NCBI GenBank assembly: GCA_040757335.1
Contig: JBFLXB010000013.1
Location: forward strand, 19,289 to 83,288
DNA: 64,000 nt
DNA from: Nitrospirota bacterium
Lineage (GTDB): Bacteria; Nitrospirota; Nitrospiria; 2-01-FULL-66-17
Direction: 5' to 3'
Each line of letters starts with the position of its first letter. Position 1 is the stretch's first letter. Below, one piece after another: positions 43,672-52,404 of the stretch. The translations under genes and the position numbers were made by a program. The notes below the pieces were generated by a model. That model was not told the DNA's origin and ran no database searches. It was given only the letters and a program-made list of their open reading frames with translations.

Positions 43672-44096
43672 GTCGCGCGGAGGCCGGCACGATGGATGCG
43701 GTCCAATCGTGGCTCGAATCGCGGGGCGTGTGTGTGGACCGCAACGGAGACGGCGTTCTCGGCTTCGAAGCGGCTCGGGACCAGTGCCTGGTGGAGGTCG
43801 ATCCGACAGGATCCGTGCGTTGTCAATTCGGAGTGGATCTCGACGAGCTGCGCGACTTGATCGCGGGATCAGCCACCGAGGACCTTGGCGAGGATGAACT
43901 GGTCCGGGCGGCGCGGTATCATCTGCAAACGATCGCCAAGCCATACGCGGCTCGTCTCATCGCGGGAGGGTTCGCCGAAGAGTACGAAGTGACCGCCGAC
44001 CACGCGGTCATCGGGTATGTCCACCCCGTGGATTTCTCGAAGCCCGAGAACGTCTTGTCCGCGCTGGATCGCTGCCTGGGGATTCTCGGCTCGTGA
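43668..44096 (+). CDS. Conserved-looking small protein of unknown function
   Basis: A 142-residue acidic soluble protein with no recognised family. It has an alpha/beta pattern (LESRGVCVDRNGDGVLGFEA, DQCLVEVDPTGSVRCQFGVDLDELR is one continuous strand-helix region) and ends in VHPVDFSKPENVLSALDRCL. Overlaps of 4 bases with the TPR gene before it and with thrB after it support a real, translationally coupled gene. Confidence 0.7.
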   Translation: MSRAEAGTMDAVQSWLESRGVCVDRNGDGVLGFEAARDQCLVEVDPTGSVRCQFGVDLDELRDLIAGSATEDLGEDELVRAARYHLQTIAKPYAARLIAGGFAEEYEVTADHAVIGYVHPVDFSKPENVLSALDRCLGILGS

Positions 44097-45061
44097 GCGA
44101 TCTTCACGACGCGGTCACGGTTTTTGCGCCCGCCTCGGTCGGCAATGTGGGCCCGGGGTTCGATGTCCTCGGCCTGGCGCTCGCGGGCTTGGGCGACACC
44201 GTCCACGCCCGGAGGATTCCCGGGCGGAAGGTCGTAATCCGGGAGATCCGCGGCGACGCGGGCACACTCCCGACCGACGCGCGCAGGAACACCGCCGGCA
44301 TTGCCGCGGCCAAGGTGCTCAAGCTGCTCAAAGCTGATGTCGGCGTCGAATTGATCCTGGAAAAGAACATTCCCGGAAACGGACTCGGCAGCAGCGCGGC
44401 CAGCGCCATTGCTGGGGGATTTTCCGTCAATGCGCTCTGGGGGGCTCCGCTGTCAAAGACGGATCTCCTGCTGCCGTGCGCGGCGGCCGAGGCAACGGTC
44501 AGCGGCGGCTACTTTCTCGACAACGCAGCCGCTTCGCTGTTCGGGGGGATCAATGTGACCAATCCCGAGGCTCGGGACGTGGTGTCCCTCGGTGGACTCG
44601 CCGGAGCGATCATTGTCGTGGCGACCCCGCGCTACCAGCTGCTGACCGCGCGCTCGCGCAAGGTCCTGCCCAAGCGCGTGCCCCTCGCGGCAATGATTGC
44701 CAACTGCTCACGCGCGTGCGCCATCGTGGCTGCGGTGGCGAAGCAAGACGCGGATCTCTTCGGCCGTTCCATTGTCGACGTGGTGGTCGAACCCGCCCGC
44801 GCCTCCCTCATCCCCGGCTTCGCATCGGTCAAACGCGCGGCGCTCAAGGCCGGTGCGCTGGGGTGTTCGATCTCCGGCGCCGGATCTTCGGTGTTCGCGG
44901 TGACCACGGACAAAGAACGGGGTGACCACATCGGCGAGTCCATGCGCCGCGCGTTCGCGCGGGTGCGCCTCGACAGCGTGGTCACCGTGACGACCATCGA
45001 CCCCGAAGGAGCGCGGGTGGTGCATGCGGAAACGGCAAGCGGCCTTAGGAAGACCGGCTGA
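44093..45061 (+). CDS. thrB: Homoserine kinase
   Basis: A 322-residue GHMP-family kinase that phosphorylates homoserine in threonine synthesis. Motifs: N-terminal APASVGNVGPGFDVLG, the ATP loop GNGLGSSAASAIAGG, and the C-terminal GALGCSISGAGSSVFAV. The GTG start overlaps the previous gene. Its 3' end overlaps the convergent hpnE gene by 17 bp. The usual neighbours thrC and hom are not here. Confidence 0.94.
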   Translation: MSDLHDAVTVFAPASVGNVGPGFDVLGLALAGLGDTVHARRIPGRKVVIREIRGDAGTLPTDARRNTAGIAAAKVLKLLKADVGVELILEKNIPGNGLGSSAASAIAGGFSVNALWGAPLSKTDLLLPCAAAEATVSGGYFLDNAAASLFGGINVTNPEARDVVSLGGLAGAIIVVATPRYQLLTARSRKVLPKRVPLAAMIANCSRACAIVAAVAKQDADLFGRSIVDVVVEPARASLIPGFASVKRAALKAGALGCSISGAGSSVFAVTTDKERGDHIGESMRRAFARVRLDSVVTVTTIDPEGARVVHAETASGLRKTG

Positions 45062-46388
45062 TCAACTCCGCGCACCGATAACCGCTCTGCACCGCCCCTT
45101 CGATCGACGCGGGGAGGCCCGTCCGCGTCCAGTCTCCGGCTAAGAAGAAATTTTCCAGCGGCGTCCGCTGATCCGGGCGGAAACGCTCGCTGCCCACCCG
45201 AGGGGAGAACGTGGCGTGAGGCTCCTTGATCGCCACGCGGTGTCGCAGCACGGCGGTGCGGGCGGCGGGAAAGTGCGCGCGGAGGTCGCGGAGCGCAGAG
45301 TCCAGCAACTCGTCGGTCGTTCGGGTGATGAAGGCGTGGGCGGCGCTGATCACCAACGCCACGTGGCCGTCGTTCTGCAGCTGACCGAGCAGCAGGCGGC
45401 GATTGAACACCCACTGCCACGTCGTGCCCACCAGCCCCACGAAGGGCTGATCCATTACCGGCCGGTCGAACCACAAGTAGAGTGAAATGATGGGGGAAGA
45501 GACCAACCCCTGAGCCGCCAAGAACTGCACGTGCCCGAGCTGGACTTCGGACGGGAGGAGCTCCGAGAGATTGACATACGGGATGGCGCTGACGAACCAC
45601 GACGCGGTCAGCGCGCTGCCATCGCCCAGCAACAACTCGGTGACGCGGCCGCGCACGACCCGAAGGCCCGACGCCGGCTGCCCGGTCAGGATGCGCCCCT
45701 CGCGTTGTTCGATGAACTGCTGCGCGGCATCGGTGTAAAGAGGCCCAAGCCCCGTGCGCGGAATGCCGACCGCCGACCACGAGGCGCGCTGGAAGAAGGC
45801 GTTGGTCAACACGGTGGTGAATGGAGACGCGGCGGCCACGTCCGGCGTTTCGTTGAGCGCAGCGATCGCGAGTGGATGCCACAACCGCGTGCGCAACGCG
45901 AGCGGTTGCTGGTGACGATCGAGCCACTGGGTGACGGAGAGCCCGACGGCGTCGGCTGCGCCGTGGCGGCGCAGGTGCATCCCCAGGGCCAACGCGCTGC
46001 GGCGTTCCTCCCACGAGAGCCCGCTGGCTCGCAACAAGCCCACGGCCACGTGCCACGGGGCGGGCAGCCGAGCCGCGGCGATTCGTGAGGAGACTCCGTC
46101 CGATCCGACCACGTCGAGCGACAATCGCGTTTGAAACGCGAGTTGATCGAGCGTGCCGAGGGTCGTCAAGAAGCGAATCGTTTCGCGGTAGGCGCGCAGG
46201 AACACGTGCTGGCCGTTGTCCACCACGTCGCCGGTGGTCTGATCGACGTAGGAGGACGCGCGACCGCCCAGGCGCGAGCGTTTTTCCACTACGGTGACCC
46301 GAAACCCCCGCTCAGCCAGCGCGACCCCCGCCGCCAGCCCCGCAAACCCCCCTCCAACAATTACGACGTCACGATCTGAAGGCATCAT
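45045..46388 (-). CDS. hpnE: Hydroxysqualene dehydroxylase (squalene-associated FAD desaturase)
   Basis: A 447-residue FAD-dependent amine-oxidase-fold protein. The N-terminal FAD site is VVIVGGGFAGLAAGVALAE, with the second motif GRASSYVD; the C-terminal FAD site is NFFLAGDWTRTGLPASIEGA. HpnE turns hydroxysqualene into squalene in the HpnCDE route, feeding hopanoids. HpnC and HpnD are not in the window. A start at 46388 or the next Met three bases on is possible. Distinguishing it from phytoene-desaturase relatives rests on overall sequence, so confidence is good but not absolute. Confidence 0.88.
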   Translation of the reverse strand: MMPSDRDVVIVGGGFAGLAAGVALAERGFRVTVVEKRSRLGGRASSYVDQTTGDVVDNGQHVFLRAYRETIRFLTTLGTLDQLAFQTRLSLDVVGSDGVSSRIAAARLPAPWHVAVGLLRASGLSWEERRSALALGMHLRRHGAADAVGLSVTQWLDRHQQPLALRTRLWHPLAIAALNETPDVAAASPFTTVLTNAFFQRASWSAVGIPRTGLGPLYTDAAQQFIEQREGRILTGQPASGLRVVRGRVTELLLGDGSALTASWFVSAIPYVNLSELLPSEVQLGHVQFLAAQGLVSSPIISLYLWFDRPVMDQPFVGLVGTTWQWVFNRRLLLGQLQNDGHVALVISAAHAFITRTTDELLDSALRDLRAHFPAARTAVLRHRVAIKEPHATFSPRVGSERFRPDQRTPLENFFLAGDWTRTGLPASIEGAVQSGYRCAELISRSS

Positions 46389-46430
46389 GTCTGGGGACTA
46401 GTGTTTGATGGGTGGCACGCTCTGCTCGGT

Positions 46431-46553
46431 TGCGGGCCGGCGAGAATGGGTCAGATGCAAGGCCGCGTGAGAACCGTACCGGAGCGTACTGGTTCGTACG
46501 TGAGGAGCGGAAGCGCAACGCCAACGCGGCAGATGACCCGTTATCGCCCGCCC
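46431..46553 (-). repeat. Dispersed palindromic 3' element (minus orientation)
   Basis: An element of about 123 bp with imperfect inverted ends (GCGGGC…ATGGGTCAGATGC against GCAGATGACCC…GCCCGC). On the minus strand it has the shared core CATCTGCCGCGTTGGCGTTG … CTCCTCACGTACGAACCAGT. It begins about 5 bp after the cupin gene stop and follows that gene in sense; it also lies in the hpnE upstream region. Confidence 0.75.
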
Positions 46554-46557
46554 ACGG

Positions 46558-46959
46558 TCAGTCGAGCCACACGCGGTCCGGATGCTCCGGATCATCCATC
46601 GGCGACGAGATAAACAACACCTCGATGGGGTCGCTGTCGAACTGCGCGGCGTGCGGCGTATTGGCGGGGATCACCCAGATGTCGCCGGGCTTCACTTCGC
46701 GGGTGAGCGACCCAACCGTGACCGTGCCGCTTCCGTTCAGCACGTAGCCGATCTCGTCGTGGGTGACGTGGACGTGTTTGCGGAACGGGCCTCGGTGGCC
46801 TTGAAACACGAACACGCTCGACTGCATGCCGTGGCCGAGATAGGTACGTTTGAACACGTCTTGATCCGTGAGCCGATCCGCATTGATCGCCTGCCGGACG
46901 CTGGTGACGTCCACCGCGGTTTTCGGCGTTGGCTGTTGGCAACACGGGCACCGGTACAT
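46558..46959 (-). CDS. Cupin-domain protein with N-terminal CPCC zinc-ribbon-like motif
   Basis: A 133-residue protein: MYRCPCCQQPTPK at the N-terminus (CxCC, a probable metal knuckle) and a single cupin barrel (HVHVTHDEIGYVLNGSGTV with conserved His residues and Glu; second motif PGDIWVIPANTPHAAQ). GGAG lies about 7 bases before ATG 46959; a longer in-frame start at 47001 is less well supported. The metal-binding cupin could be an isomerase, dioxygenase or sensor; the substrate is unknown. Confidence 0.85.
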   Translation of the reverse strand: MYRCPCCQQPTPKTAVDVTSVRQAINADRLTDQDVFKRTYLGHGMQSSVFVFQGHRGPFRKHVHVTHDEIGYVLNGSGTVTVGSLTREVKPGDIWVIPANTPHAAQFDSDPIEVLFISSPMDDPEHPDRVWLD

Positions 46960-47019
46960 CAACGACTCCGTTGGGTGCGGATGTGGCCCGTTGTAACACA
47001 TCTGCGCCGCGAAAAACAG

Positions 47020-47658
47020 CTAGGTCTTGGAGGGTTCCGGTTTGGCGGTCAGCCGCATGACCGTGACGTACAAGGCACACAAGAGAAGCACGAGGCCGAC
47101 GAACCACCAGGCGCGGGCCTTGAGCACCGCGATCATTTGTCCCGGATCATCGAGGAGCTGTGGCTGATCGCCGATCACGCGGGCGCCGAACCAGGCGAGC
47201 ACCGTGCACCAGAGCGCCGAGCCGCCGGTTGTGACGAGAAGGTAGGTCCGGACCGGCATACGCACGATTCCCGCAGGTATCCCGATCAAGTGCCGGACAA
47301 CAGGCAAGAGCCTAGCGAAGAACACCCCTCCCGCTTCGTACCGAGCCAGCCACCGTTCCGCGCGTTCGAGTTTGGCTTCGGTGACGGCCAGGTACGGGCC
47401 GTAGCGCACGATCAGCGGGCGACCCACGGCGCGGGCCACCCAATACATCAGCCCCGCGCCGATCACGCTGCCGACCGTACCCGCGAGCACCACTCCCCAC
47501 AAGGTAAACCGCCCTTGCGCGGCCCAGTAGGCGGCGGGTGGAATGACCAGCTCGCTGGGCACGGGAAGCACCGTGCTCTCCATCGCCATCAGCAGGACGA
47601 TGCCCAGATAGCCCCAATCGTGGACCCAGGTGAACCAGATGGTAACGAGTCGGTGCAT
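47020..47658 (-). CDS. DedA-family membrane protein
   Basis: A 212-residue protein of the DedA/SNARE-associated (VTT) family: ESTVLPVPSELVIPPAAY, FARLLPVVRHLIGIPAG (with the conserved FxRxxPxxR-like segment) and about five hydrophobic segments. DedA proteins act as flippases for lipid carriers such as undecaprenyl phosphate or for phosphatidylethanolamine. The start ATG is at 47658. Confidence 0.93.
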   Translation of the reverse strand: MHRLVTIWFTWVHDWGYLGIVLLMAMESTVLPVPSELVIPPAAYWAAQGRFTLWGVVLAGTVGSVIGAGLMYWVARAVGRPLIVRYGPYLAVTEAKLERAERWLARYEAGGVFFARLLPVVRHLIGIPAGIVRMPVRTYLLVTTGGSALWCTVLAWFGARVIGDQPQLLDDPGQMIAVLKARAWWFVGLVLLLCALYVTVMRLTAKPEPSKT

Positions 47659-47753
47659 GGCGGAGCATCGTACAAGACGCCGGGCGCGTTGACAAGGTCG
47701 GTGTGCCGGTGGTCAACGACGCGCCAGAACCACTGCGGTCGGTCGCGGGCGTC

Positions 47754-48956
47754 TTATTCGTGGGAATGGGGCGTTTCGTCGTGCGGGTGGTTGTCAGCGT
47801 TGGGACTGGGCGGCGCAGACGGCTGCGGCGTGGGGGGCGCTTCGTGCATCGGAGCGTCCGTGTGGCCGTTGCCGTGACCGTGTTCGTGGAGTTGCGGCGG
47901 GGCGACGGCTGCGTAGATCGACAGGCCGATCAGGCCGAGCAGGACCGCGCCGCTCGCGGCCAACGTGCCCTTGCGTGCGCGGGGATGACGCTCCAGCCCG
48001 CGGTCCAACAGCGGCAGCGCGATCAACGCGAACAGAAACAGGGCCAACGCCTGATACATAGTGTCGATTTTGCCGGTGAAGTTTTCCAGCCCGTAGAGCC
48101 ACAGAAACGGCCACGGCGGTTTCAGGCTCATCTCCTCGCCCGTGACCGGCTCTCCCATCGGCGCGGGCGCGAACGCAGCCACCAGCGCCACGGCGGCAAA
48201 GTAGATCCCGCCGAAGACCGCGATGCCCCTCACGTGCTCGACCATGGTGCCGGTCATGCGCTCGCTGGGAACCGACTCGCGCGCAGAGTCCTCGCCGAAC
48301 GGCAGCGGCGACAGGCTGTGGGCGTTGATCAGATAAAAATGCACGGCTACGAAGAATACGATCAGCAACGGCAGGATAGCGACGTGAGAGGCGAACAGTT
48401 TCAGATTTAACGAGACCGCGTCCTCCGCGCCCAAGAACTCGCCCAACGGCCCCAACCAGCGCAAGCCGCTTCGGTAATGCGCCAAGGCGTCGAACGCTTC
48501 CTGGTCCCATTTGAGTACGGTGCCCGTGAAATACGCTCCGAACACGCCGAGGCCCAGCAGCGCCACCCCCGCGTACCACGTCACGATGCGCGGACCCTTG
48601 TACGCGCCCGTGATGACGATCCGCAGCACGTGCAGGATCAGCGCCAGCACCACGGCCTGCGCGGTCCAATAATGGAATGCGCGCAGCCACGACCCGCCGG
48701 GCACGTCCTCCACCAAGTGTCGGACGCTCTGGTACGCGCGCTCAGGGTTCGGATCGAAGAACTGGACCAGCAGGAACCCGCTTCCGAACAATAGGAGGAA
48801 CCCCACAAAGGCGATGCCGCCCAACGTGTAGGGGAGCGTTTTGCCGTGGCCTGGAACCGGATACTCGAGGCGGCTGATCTTGAAGTATCGCTCGATCAGA
48901 CCGCCGGGTCGATCCGGTACGGGACGGGGCGGTGTGCGTGGGAGGCGTTGAGCCAT
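47754..48956 (-). CDS. Cytochrome b, b6-type with fused C-terminal helices and His-rich tail
   Basis: A 400-residue respiratory cytochrome b. Haem-ligand pairs are spaced 14 (FHYWTAQAVVLALILH) and 15 (SHVAILPLLIVFFVAVH), the second being the b6 rather than the bc1 spacing. Three more helices follow, as in subunit IV (PPWPFLWLYGLEN, the Qo-type PPWP-like motif, is present). The C-terminus is a low-complexity His/Pro tail (HEHGHGNGHTD… to HSHE), possibly metal-binding. No Rieske or c-type partner lies adjacent. Its ATG is only 8 bases after the tRNA-Gln 3' end, with no Shine-Dalgarno. Confidence 0.9.
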   Translation of the reverse strand: MAQRLPRTPPRPVPDRPGGLIERYFKISRLEYPVPGHGKTLPYTLGGIAFVGFLLLFGSGFLLVQFFDPNPERAYQSVRHLVEDVPGGSWLRAFHYWTAQAVVLALILHVLRIVITGAYKGPRIVTWYAGVALLGLGVFGAYFTGTVLKWDQEAFDALAHYRSGLRWLGPLGEFLGAEDAVSLNLKLFASHVAILPLLIVFFVAVHFYLINAHSLSPLPFGEDSARESVPSERMTGTMVEHVRGIAVFGGIYFAAVALVAAFAPAPMGEPVTGEEMSLKPPWPFLWLYGLENFTGKIDTMYQALALFLFALIALPLLDRGLERHPRARKGTLAASGAVLLGLIGLSIYAAVAPPQLHEHGHGNGHTDAPMHEAPPTPQPSAPPSPNADNHPHDETPHSHE

Positions 48957-48964
48957 GCGTCGGG

Positions 48965-49038
48965 TGGCTGGGGGACTAGGATTCGAACCTAGATACGCAG
49001 ATCCAGAGTCTGCAGTCCTGCCATTGGACGATCCCCCA
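48965..49038 (-). tRNA. tRNA-Gln (anticodon CTG)
   Basis: A 74-base tRNA on the minus strand with CCA encoded. Acceptor TGGGGGA/TCCCCCA, D stem GTCC/GGAC, anticodon stem GCAGA/TCTGC with loop CTCTGGA (anticodon CTG), and T stem CTAGG/CCTAG with TTCGAAT all pair. The discriminator base is G. It lies between gltX and the cytochrome b gene on the same strand. Confidence 0.95.
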
Positions 49039-49109
49039 AGACCCGTGGACCCGTGATCGGGGCGGCCGGACGCGATCGGCGCTGACTCTACGCAAAAGGT
49101 GGAGGGCTG

Positions 49110-50570
49110 TCAAGCCGAAGGGGTGAAGCGGCGGGACTCGATCGCCTGAATCGCGTCTTCAATACGCACCGTGGCCTCGTCTTTCCCCAGGAGGCGCAAC
49201 ACGTCGTAGATGCCGGGGCTCACGGTTTTACCCGTCAACGCCACGCGCAATGGCTGCGCGAGCGTGGCCATCTTGCGGCCGGTCTCGGCCATGAGTGTGG
49301 CGAACACCGCCTCGTGCGCCTCCTTGGTGAACGGCGCCTCCCGCAGGAGCACGAGCAGCCGTCTCAAGTCTGGGAGCACGTCGGGAGTCAGGAATTTGGC
49401 GGCGGCCGCGGGGTCGATCTCGCGCCGCCCGGGTCGATACATGAGGATCGCATCCGCAATGTCCACCAGGGTCTTGCTGCGTTCGCGGTGCGCGAGGAGC
49501 ACCTCCTCGACCCGCGAGCTGGACAGATCGGACGGCGCGTGTCGCGCGCTGAGCAGGGCTTCCACGTGCGGGACAATCGTCTTGGGCTCGGCCGTCTTGA
49601 GGTAGGTGGCGTTGAGCCACAGCAGCTTTTCCACGTCGAAGACCGCTGCGGAGCTGGTAATGTGGTCCAGGCTGAACTTCGCGATCAGTTCCTCCCGGGT
49701 GAACACCTCCTGGTCCCCGTGCGACCAGCCAAGGCGCGCGAGATAATTGATGAGCGCGTCGGGGAGATATCCCATCTCGCGATACGTCTGAATGGACGTG
49801 GCGCCGTGGCGCTTGGACAAACGCGCCTTGTCCGGCCCCAAGATCATCGAGAGGTGGGCAAAGCGCGGGATCGGATAGTCGAACGCGTGGTAGAGCTGGA
49901 TCTGGCGCGGCGTGTTGTTCAGGTGGTCGTCGCCGCGGATCACGTGGGTGATGGCCATATCCACGTCGTCGACCACCACGCAGAAGTTGTACGTCGGCGT
50001 GCGATCAGACCGCAGGATGATCAGATCGTCGAGCTGGCGGTTTTCGAACACCACGCGACCTTTGACCAGGTCCTCGATCACGGTTTCGCCGTCCTGAGGC
50101 GTCTTGAACCGCAGCGCGAAGGGTCGGTGGTGGTCCGCCGCGGTCAGCGCCCGGCAGCGCCCGTCGTACTTGGGGACCTCGCCTCTGGCCAGTGCGGCCT
50201 GCCGCCGCGCCTCCAGCTCCTCCGGTGTGCAATAGCAGCGATAGGCGTTCCCGTCGTCCAATAACGCCTGCGCCTTGGCCTGGTAGAGCGCGAGTCGATC
50301 GGTCTGTCGGACTGGGTCGGAACCGCTCGCCTTCTCCCATGCGTCCCAGTGCAGACCCAACCACGTCATCCCGTCGATAATCGCGGCGATCGCCTCCTCG
50401 GTGGAGCGGGTGCGGTCGGTGTCCTCGATGCGAAGGAAGAATTTCCCGCCGTAGTGGCGCGCGAACAGCCAGTTGAACAAGGCGGTTCGCGCGCCGCCCA
50501 CGTGCAGATACCCGGTTGGGCTGGGGGCGAAGCGAACGCGGACCGGAGACGGTGGGCCACTGACGGACAT
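49110..50570 (-). CDS. gltX: Glutamyl-tRNA synthetase
   Basis: A 486-residue class I synthetase: HVGG (HIGH equivalent, residues 23-26), RLSKRHG (KMSKS equivalent, about 246), and the zinc-type region CYCTPEELEARR. It charges tRNA-Glu. If the organism lacks GlnRS it may also mischarge tRNA-Gln for GatCAB amidation; the gene for tRNA-Gln directly downstream makes that worth checking, but the sequence here cannot decide it. Confidence 0.96.
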   Translation of the reverse strand: MSVSGPPSPVRVRFAPSPTGYLHVGGARTALFNWLFARHYGGKFFLRIEDTDRTRSTEEAIAAIIDGMTWLGLHWDAWEKASGSDPVRQTDRLALYQAKAQALLDDGNAYRCYCTPEELEARRQAALARGEVPKYDGRCRALTAADHHRPFALRFKTPQDGETVIEDLVKGRVVFENRQLDDLIILRSDRTPTYNFCVVVDDVDMAITHVIRGDDHLNNTPRQIQLYHAFDYPIPRFAHLSMILGPDKARLSKRHGATSIQTYREMGYLPDALINYLARLGWSHGDQEVFTREELIAKFSLDHITSSAAVFDVEKLLWLNATYLKTAEPKTIVPHVEALLSARHAPSDLSSSRVEEVLLAHRERSKTLVDIADAILMYRPGRREIDPAAAAKFLTPDVLPDLRRLLVLLREAPFTKEAHEAVFATLMAETGRKMATLAQPLRVALTGKTVSPGIYDVLRLLGKDEATVRIEDAIQAIESRRFTPSA

Positions 50571-50679
50571 TGCGGCATTATGTCACGCCGACTTCGCGCG
50601 AGTAAATAGCGGCGCCGAATGCCCCGCCCTTGTGTCCACGCGGTCTTCAGGATTACAATGACGTTCCCGGAGATTCCCG

Positions 50680-52242
50680 ATGCACGTGGCTTCCACGGTG
50701 GTCGCCGCCCCGCGGTTTCTGTCTCCAGAACCCGAGGTGGTCATGACCAAAGCGTTTACCGAGCCGTTTCGCAACGCGATCGCCACGGCCAAGACCTGTT
50801 ACTCCGCGAACGGAATCGTCGGCGACGAACAGGTGACGAGCGGGTACGAGGCGCTGGCGCGGAGCATCTACCAAGCGGGCCACCACACCACGCTCCAGCA
50901 CGCGCACTTCCAGTTCGCCATCTCCAACGTGTCGCGGCAGTTCATCTGGTCGTTCCTTCACAGCCACCCGTTCTACAACTCCGAGCAGGTCAGCCAGCGA
51001 TACGTGACCTTGCGCCCGGACGCCGTGGCCGTGCCGCCGTTGGCCGGCGAGGCCCTGGCCCTGTACCGTAAGACGGTGGCGCGCCAGATGGCGGCCTACG
51101 CCGAGTTCTCGGAGCGGCTGGTGCCGTTGGCGGACCGCGAATGGGCCGCGCGGTTTCCGCGGGCGCGCAAACATTTTGCGCGCGACGTGAAAAAGAAGGC
51201 TCAAGAGATCGCCCGGTACGTGGTGCCGGTGGCGGCGTGGTCCTACCTGTACCACACCATCAGCGGCATCACCCTGCTTCGGTATTACCGCCTCTGCCGG
51301 CAGTTGGACGCTCCGCTGGAACAACAGGTCGTGGTGGGGAAGATGGTCGACGCGCTCCTGGCGTTCGATCCGCGGTATCGCACCGTCTTGGAGGAGCCGC
51401 TGGACGAGTCCGTGCCTCCCGAGGCGGCGTTTTTTGCGAGGACCCCGACGGACCCCGCGGCCGCGCGCGCGTTCTGCGCAGAGTTCGACGTGCACCTCGA
51501 CGGCCGCACGTCCAAATTGGTCGATTACAAGACGCAGAACGAGCGGCTGGTGGCGGACGCGGTGCGCGAGGTCCTCGGCGTCCCGACCGCACGCGTATCC
51601 GACGCCGACGCGATCGATCTGGTCCTCAATCCCGCTAGGAATCGTCTGCTGGGCGAGTCCCTGAACTTGACCACGCACAACAAACTCACGCGGGCCTTGG
51701 TCCATCCCTCGTATACGTTCAAAAAGAAACTGAGCCACACCGCGGATTCCCAGGACCAGCGCCACCGCATGACGCCGGCCTCCCGGCCCGTGTTGGCCGC
51801 GCACCTGACCGATCACCCGGACGTGATCGTGCCCGAACTGGTGCGCGAAGACGCCCGTCTCGAGCGCGACTACCGCGCGTTGATGGACGAGGTGTGGGAC
51901 GCGATGGGCCGGCTGCGAGACTGGGGCGTGCCGGATGAATTCGTCTTGTATCTGTTGCCCAATGCCGCGGCGGTGCGGTTTACCGAGTCCGGGGACCTGC
52001 TGAGTTTGCGACACAAACACGCGATGCGCCTGTGCTACCTGGCGCAGGAGGAAATCTGGCGCGCCTCGCTCGACGAGGCCCAGCAGATTCGAGAGGTCAA
52101 TCCCCTCCTTGGGCGATTCCTGCTGCCGCCTTGCACGCTGCGCGACATGGCGCAGGCGCTGCCGAAGTGCCCGGAGGGGGAGCGGTATTGTGGCGTGAAG
52201 GTGTGGCGGCTGGATCTCTCCCAGTATCAGCGGTTGGTGTAG
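50680..52242 (+). CDS. Double-length ThyX-family (flavin-dependent thymidylate synthase-like) protein
   Basis: A 520-residue protein made of two ThyX-like domains in tandem; ordinary ThyX is 220-260 residues. The N-terminal half keeps the fold (GHHTTLQHAHFQFAISNVSRQFIW) but has SEQVSQRYVTL where the catalytic RHR motif should be. The C-terminal half has QDQRHRMTPASRP (about 357), close to but not identical with RHRx7S. Methylene-THF-dependent dUMP methylation is the family reaction; whether this form does it is uncertain. Starts at ATG 50680 or 50743. Confidence 0.88.
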   Translation: MHVASTVVAAPRFLSPEPEVVMTKAFTEPFRNAIATAKTCYSANGIVGDEQVTSGYEALARSIYQAGHHTTLQHAHFQFAISNVSRQFIWSFLHSHPFYNSEQVSQRYVTLRPDAVAVPPLAGEALALYRKTVARQMAAYAEFSERLVPLADREWAARFPRARKHFARDVKKKAQEIARYVVPVAAWSYLYHTISGITLLRYYRLCRQLDAPLEQQVVVGKMVDALLAFDPRYRTVLEEPLDESVPPEAAFFARTPTDPAAARAFCAEFDVHLDGRTSKLVDYKTQNERLVADAVREVLGVPTARVSDADAIDLVLNPARNRLLGESLNLTTHNKLTRALVHPSYTFKKKLSHTADSQDQRHRMTPASRPVLAAHLTDHPDVIVPELVREDARLERDYRALMDEVWDAMGRLRDWGVPDEFVLYLLPNAAAVRFTESGDLLSLRHKHAMRLCYLAQEEIWRASLDEAQQIREVNPLLGRFLLPPCTLRDMAQALPKCPEGERYCGVKVWRLDLSQYQRLV

Positions 52243-52246
52243 GGGC

Positions 52247-52368
52247 AGCCCGTTCATGAAGGGCCATCTGCGGCGTTGTCGCTGCGCTTCCGCTCCTCAC
52301 GTACGCACCCAGTACGCTGCGGTGCGGTGCTCGCTCCGCCTTGCATCTGGCCCGTTCCTGAACGGGCT
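52247..52368 (+). repeat. Dispersed palindromic 3' element (plus orientation)
   Basis: A 122-bp element with inverted ends AGCCCGTTCATGAAGGGCC / GGCCCGTTCCTGAACGGGCT. Core: CATCTGCGGCGTTGTCGCTG … CTCCTCACGTACGCACCCAG … GCCTTGCATCTGG. It starts 4 bp after the double ThyX stop, in the sense of that gene. Confidence 0.85.
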
Positions 52369-52404
52369 CCGCGGCCCGAGTTCTCGGCCGCGTCAAGGGA
52401 AACA

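Noticed and set aside
42421..43944. Minus-strand open frame of 507 codons across the TPR gene region
   Set aside because: It overlaps three better-supported genes and has no start signal or recognisable domain.
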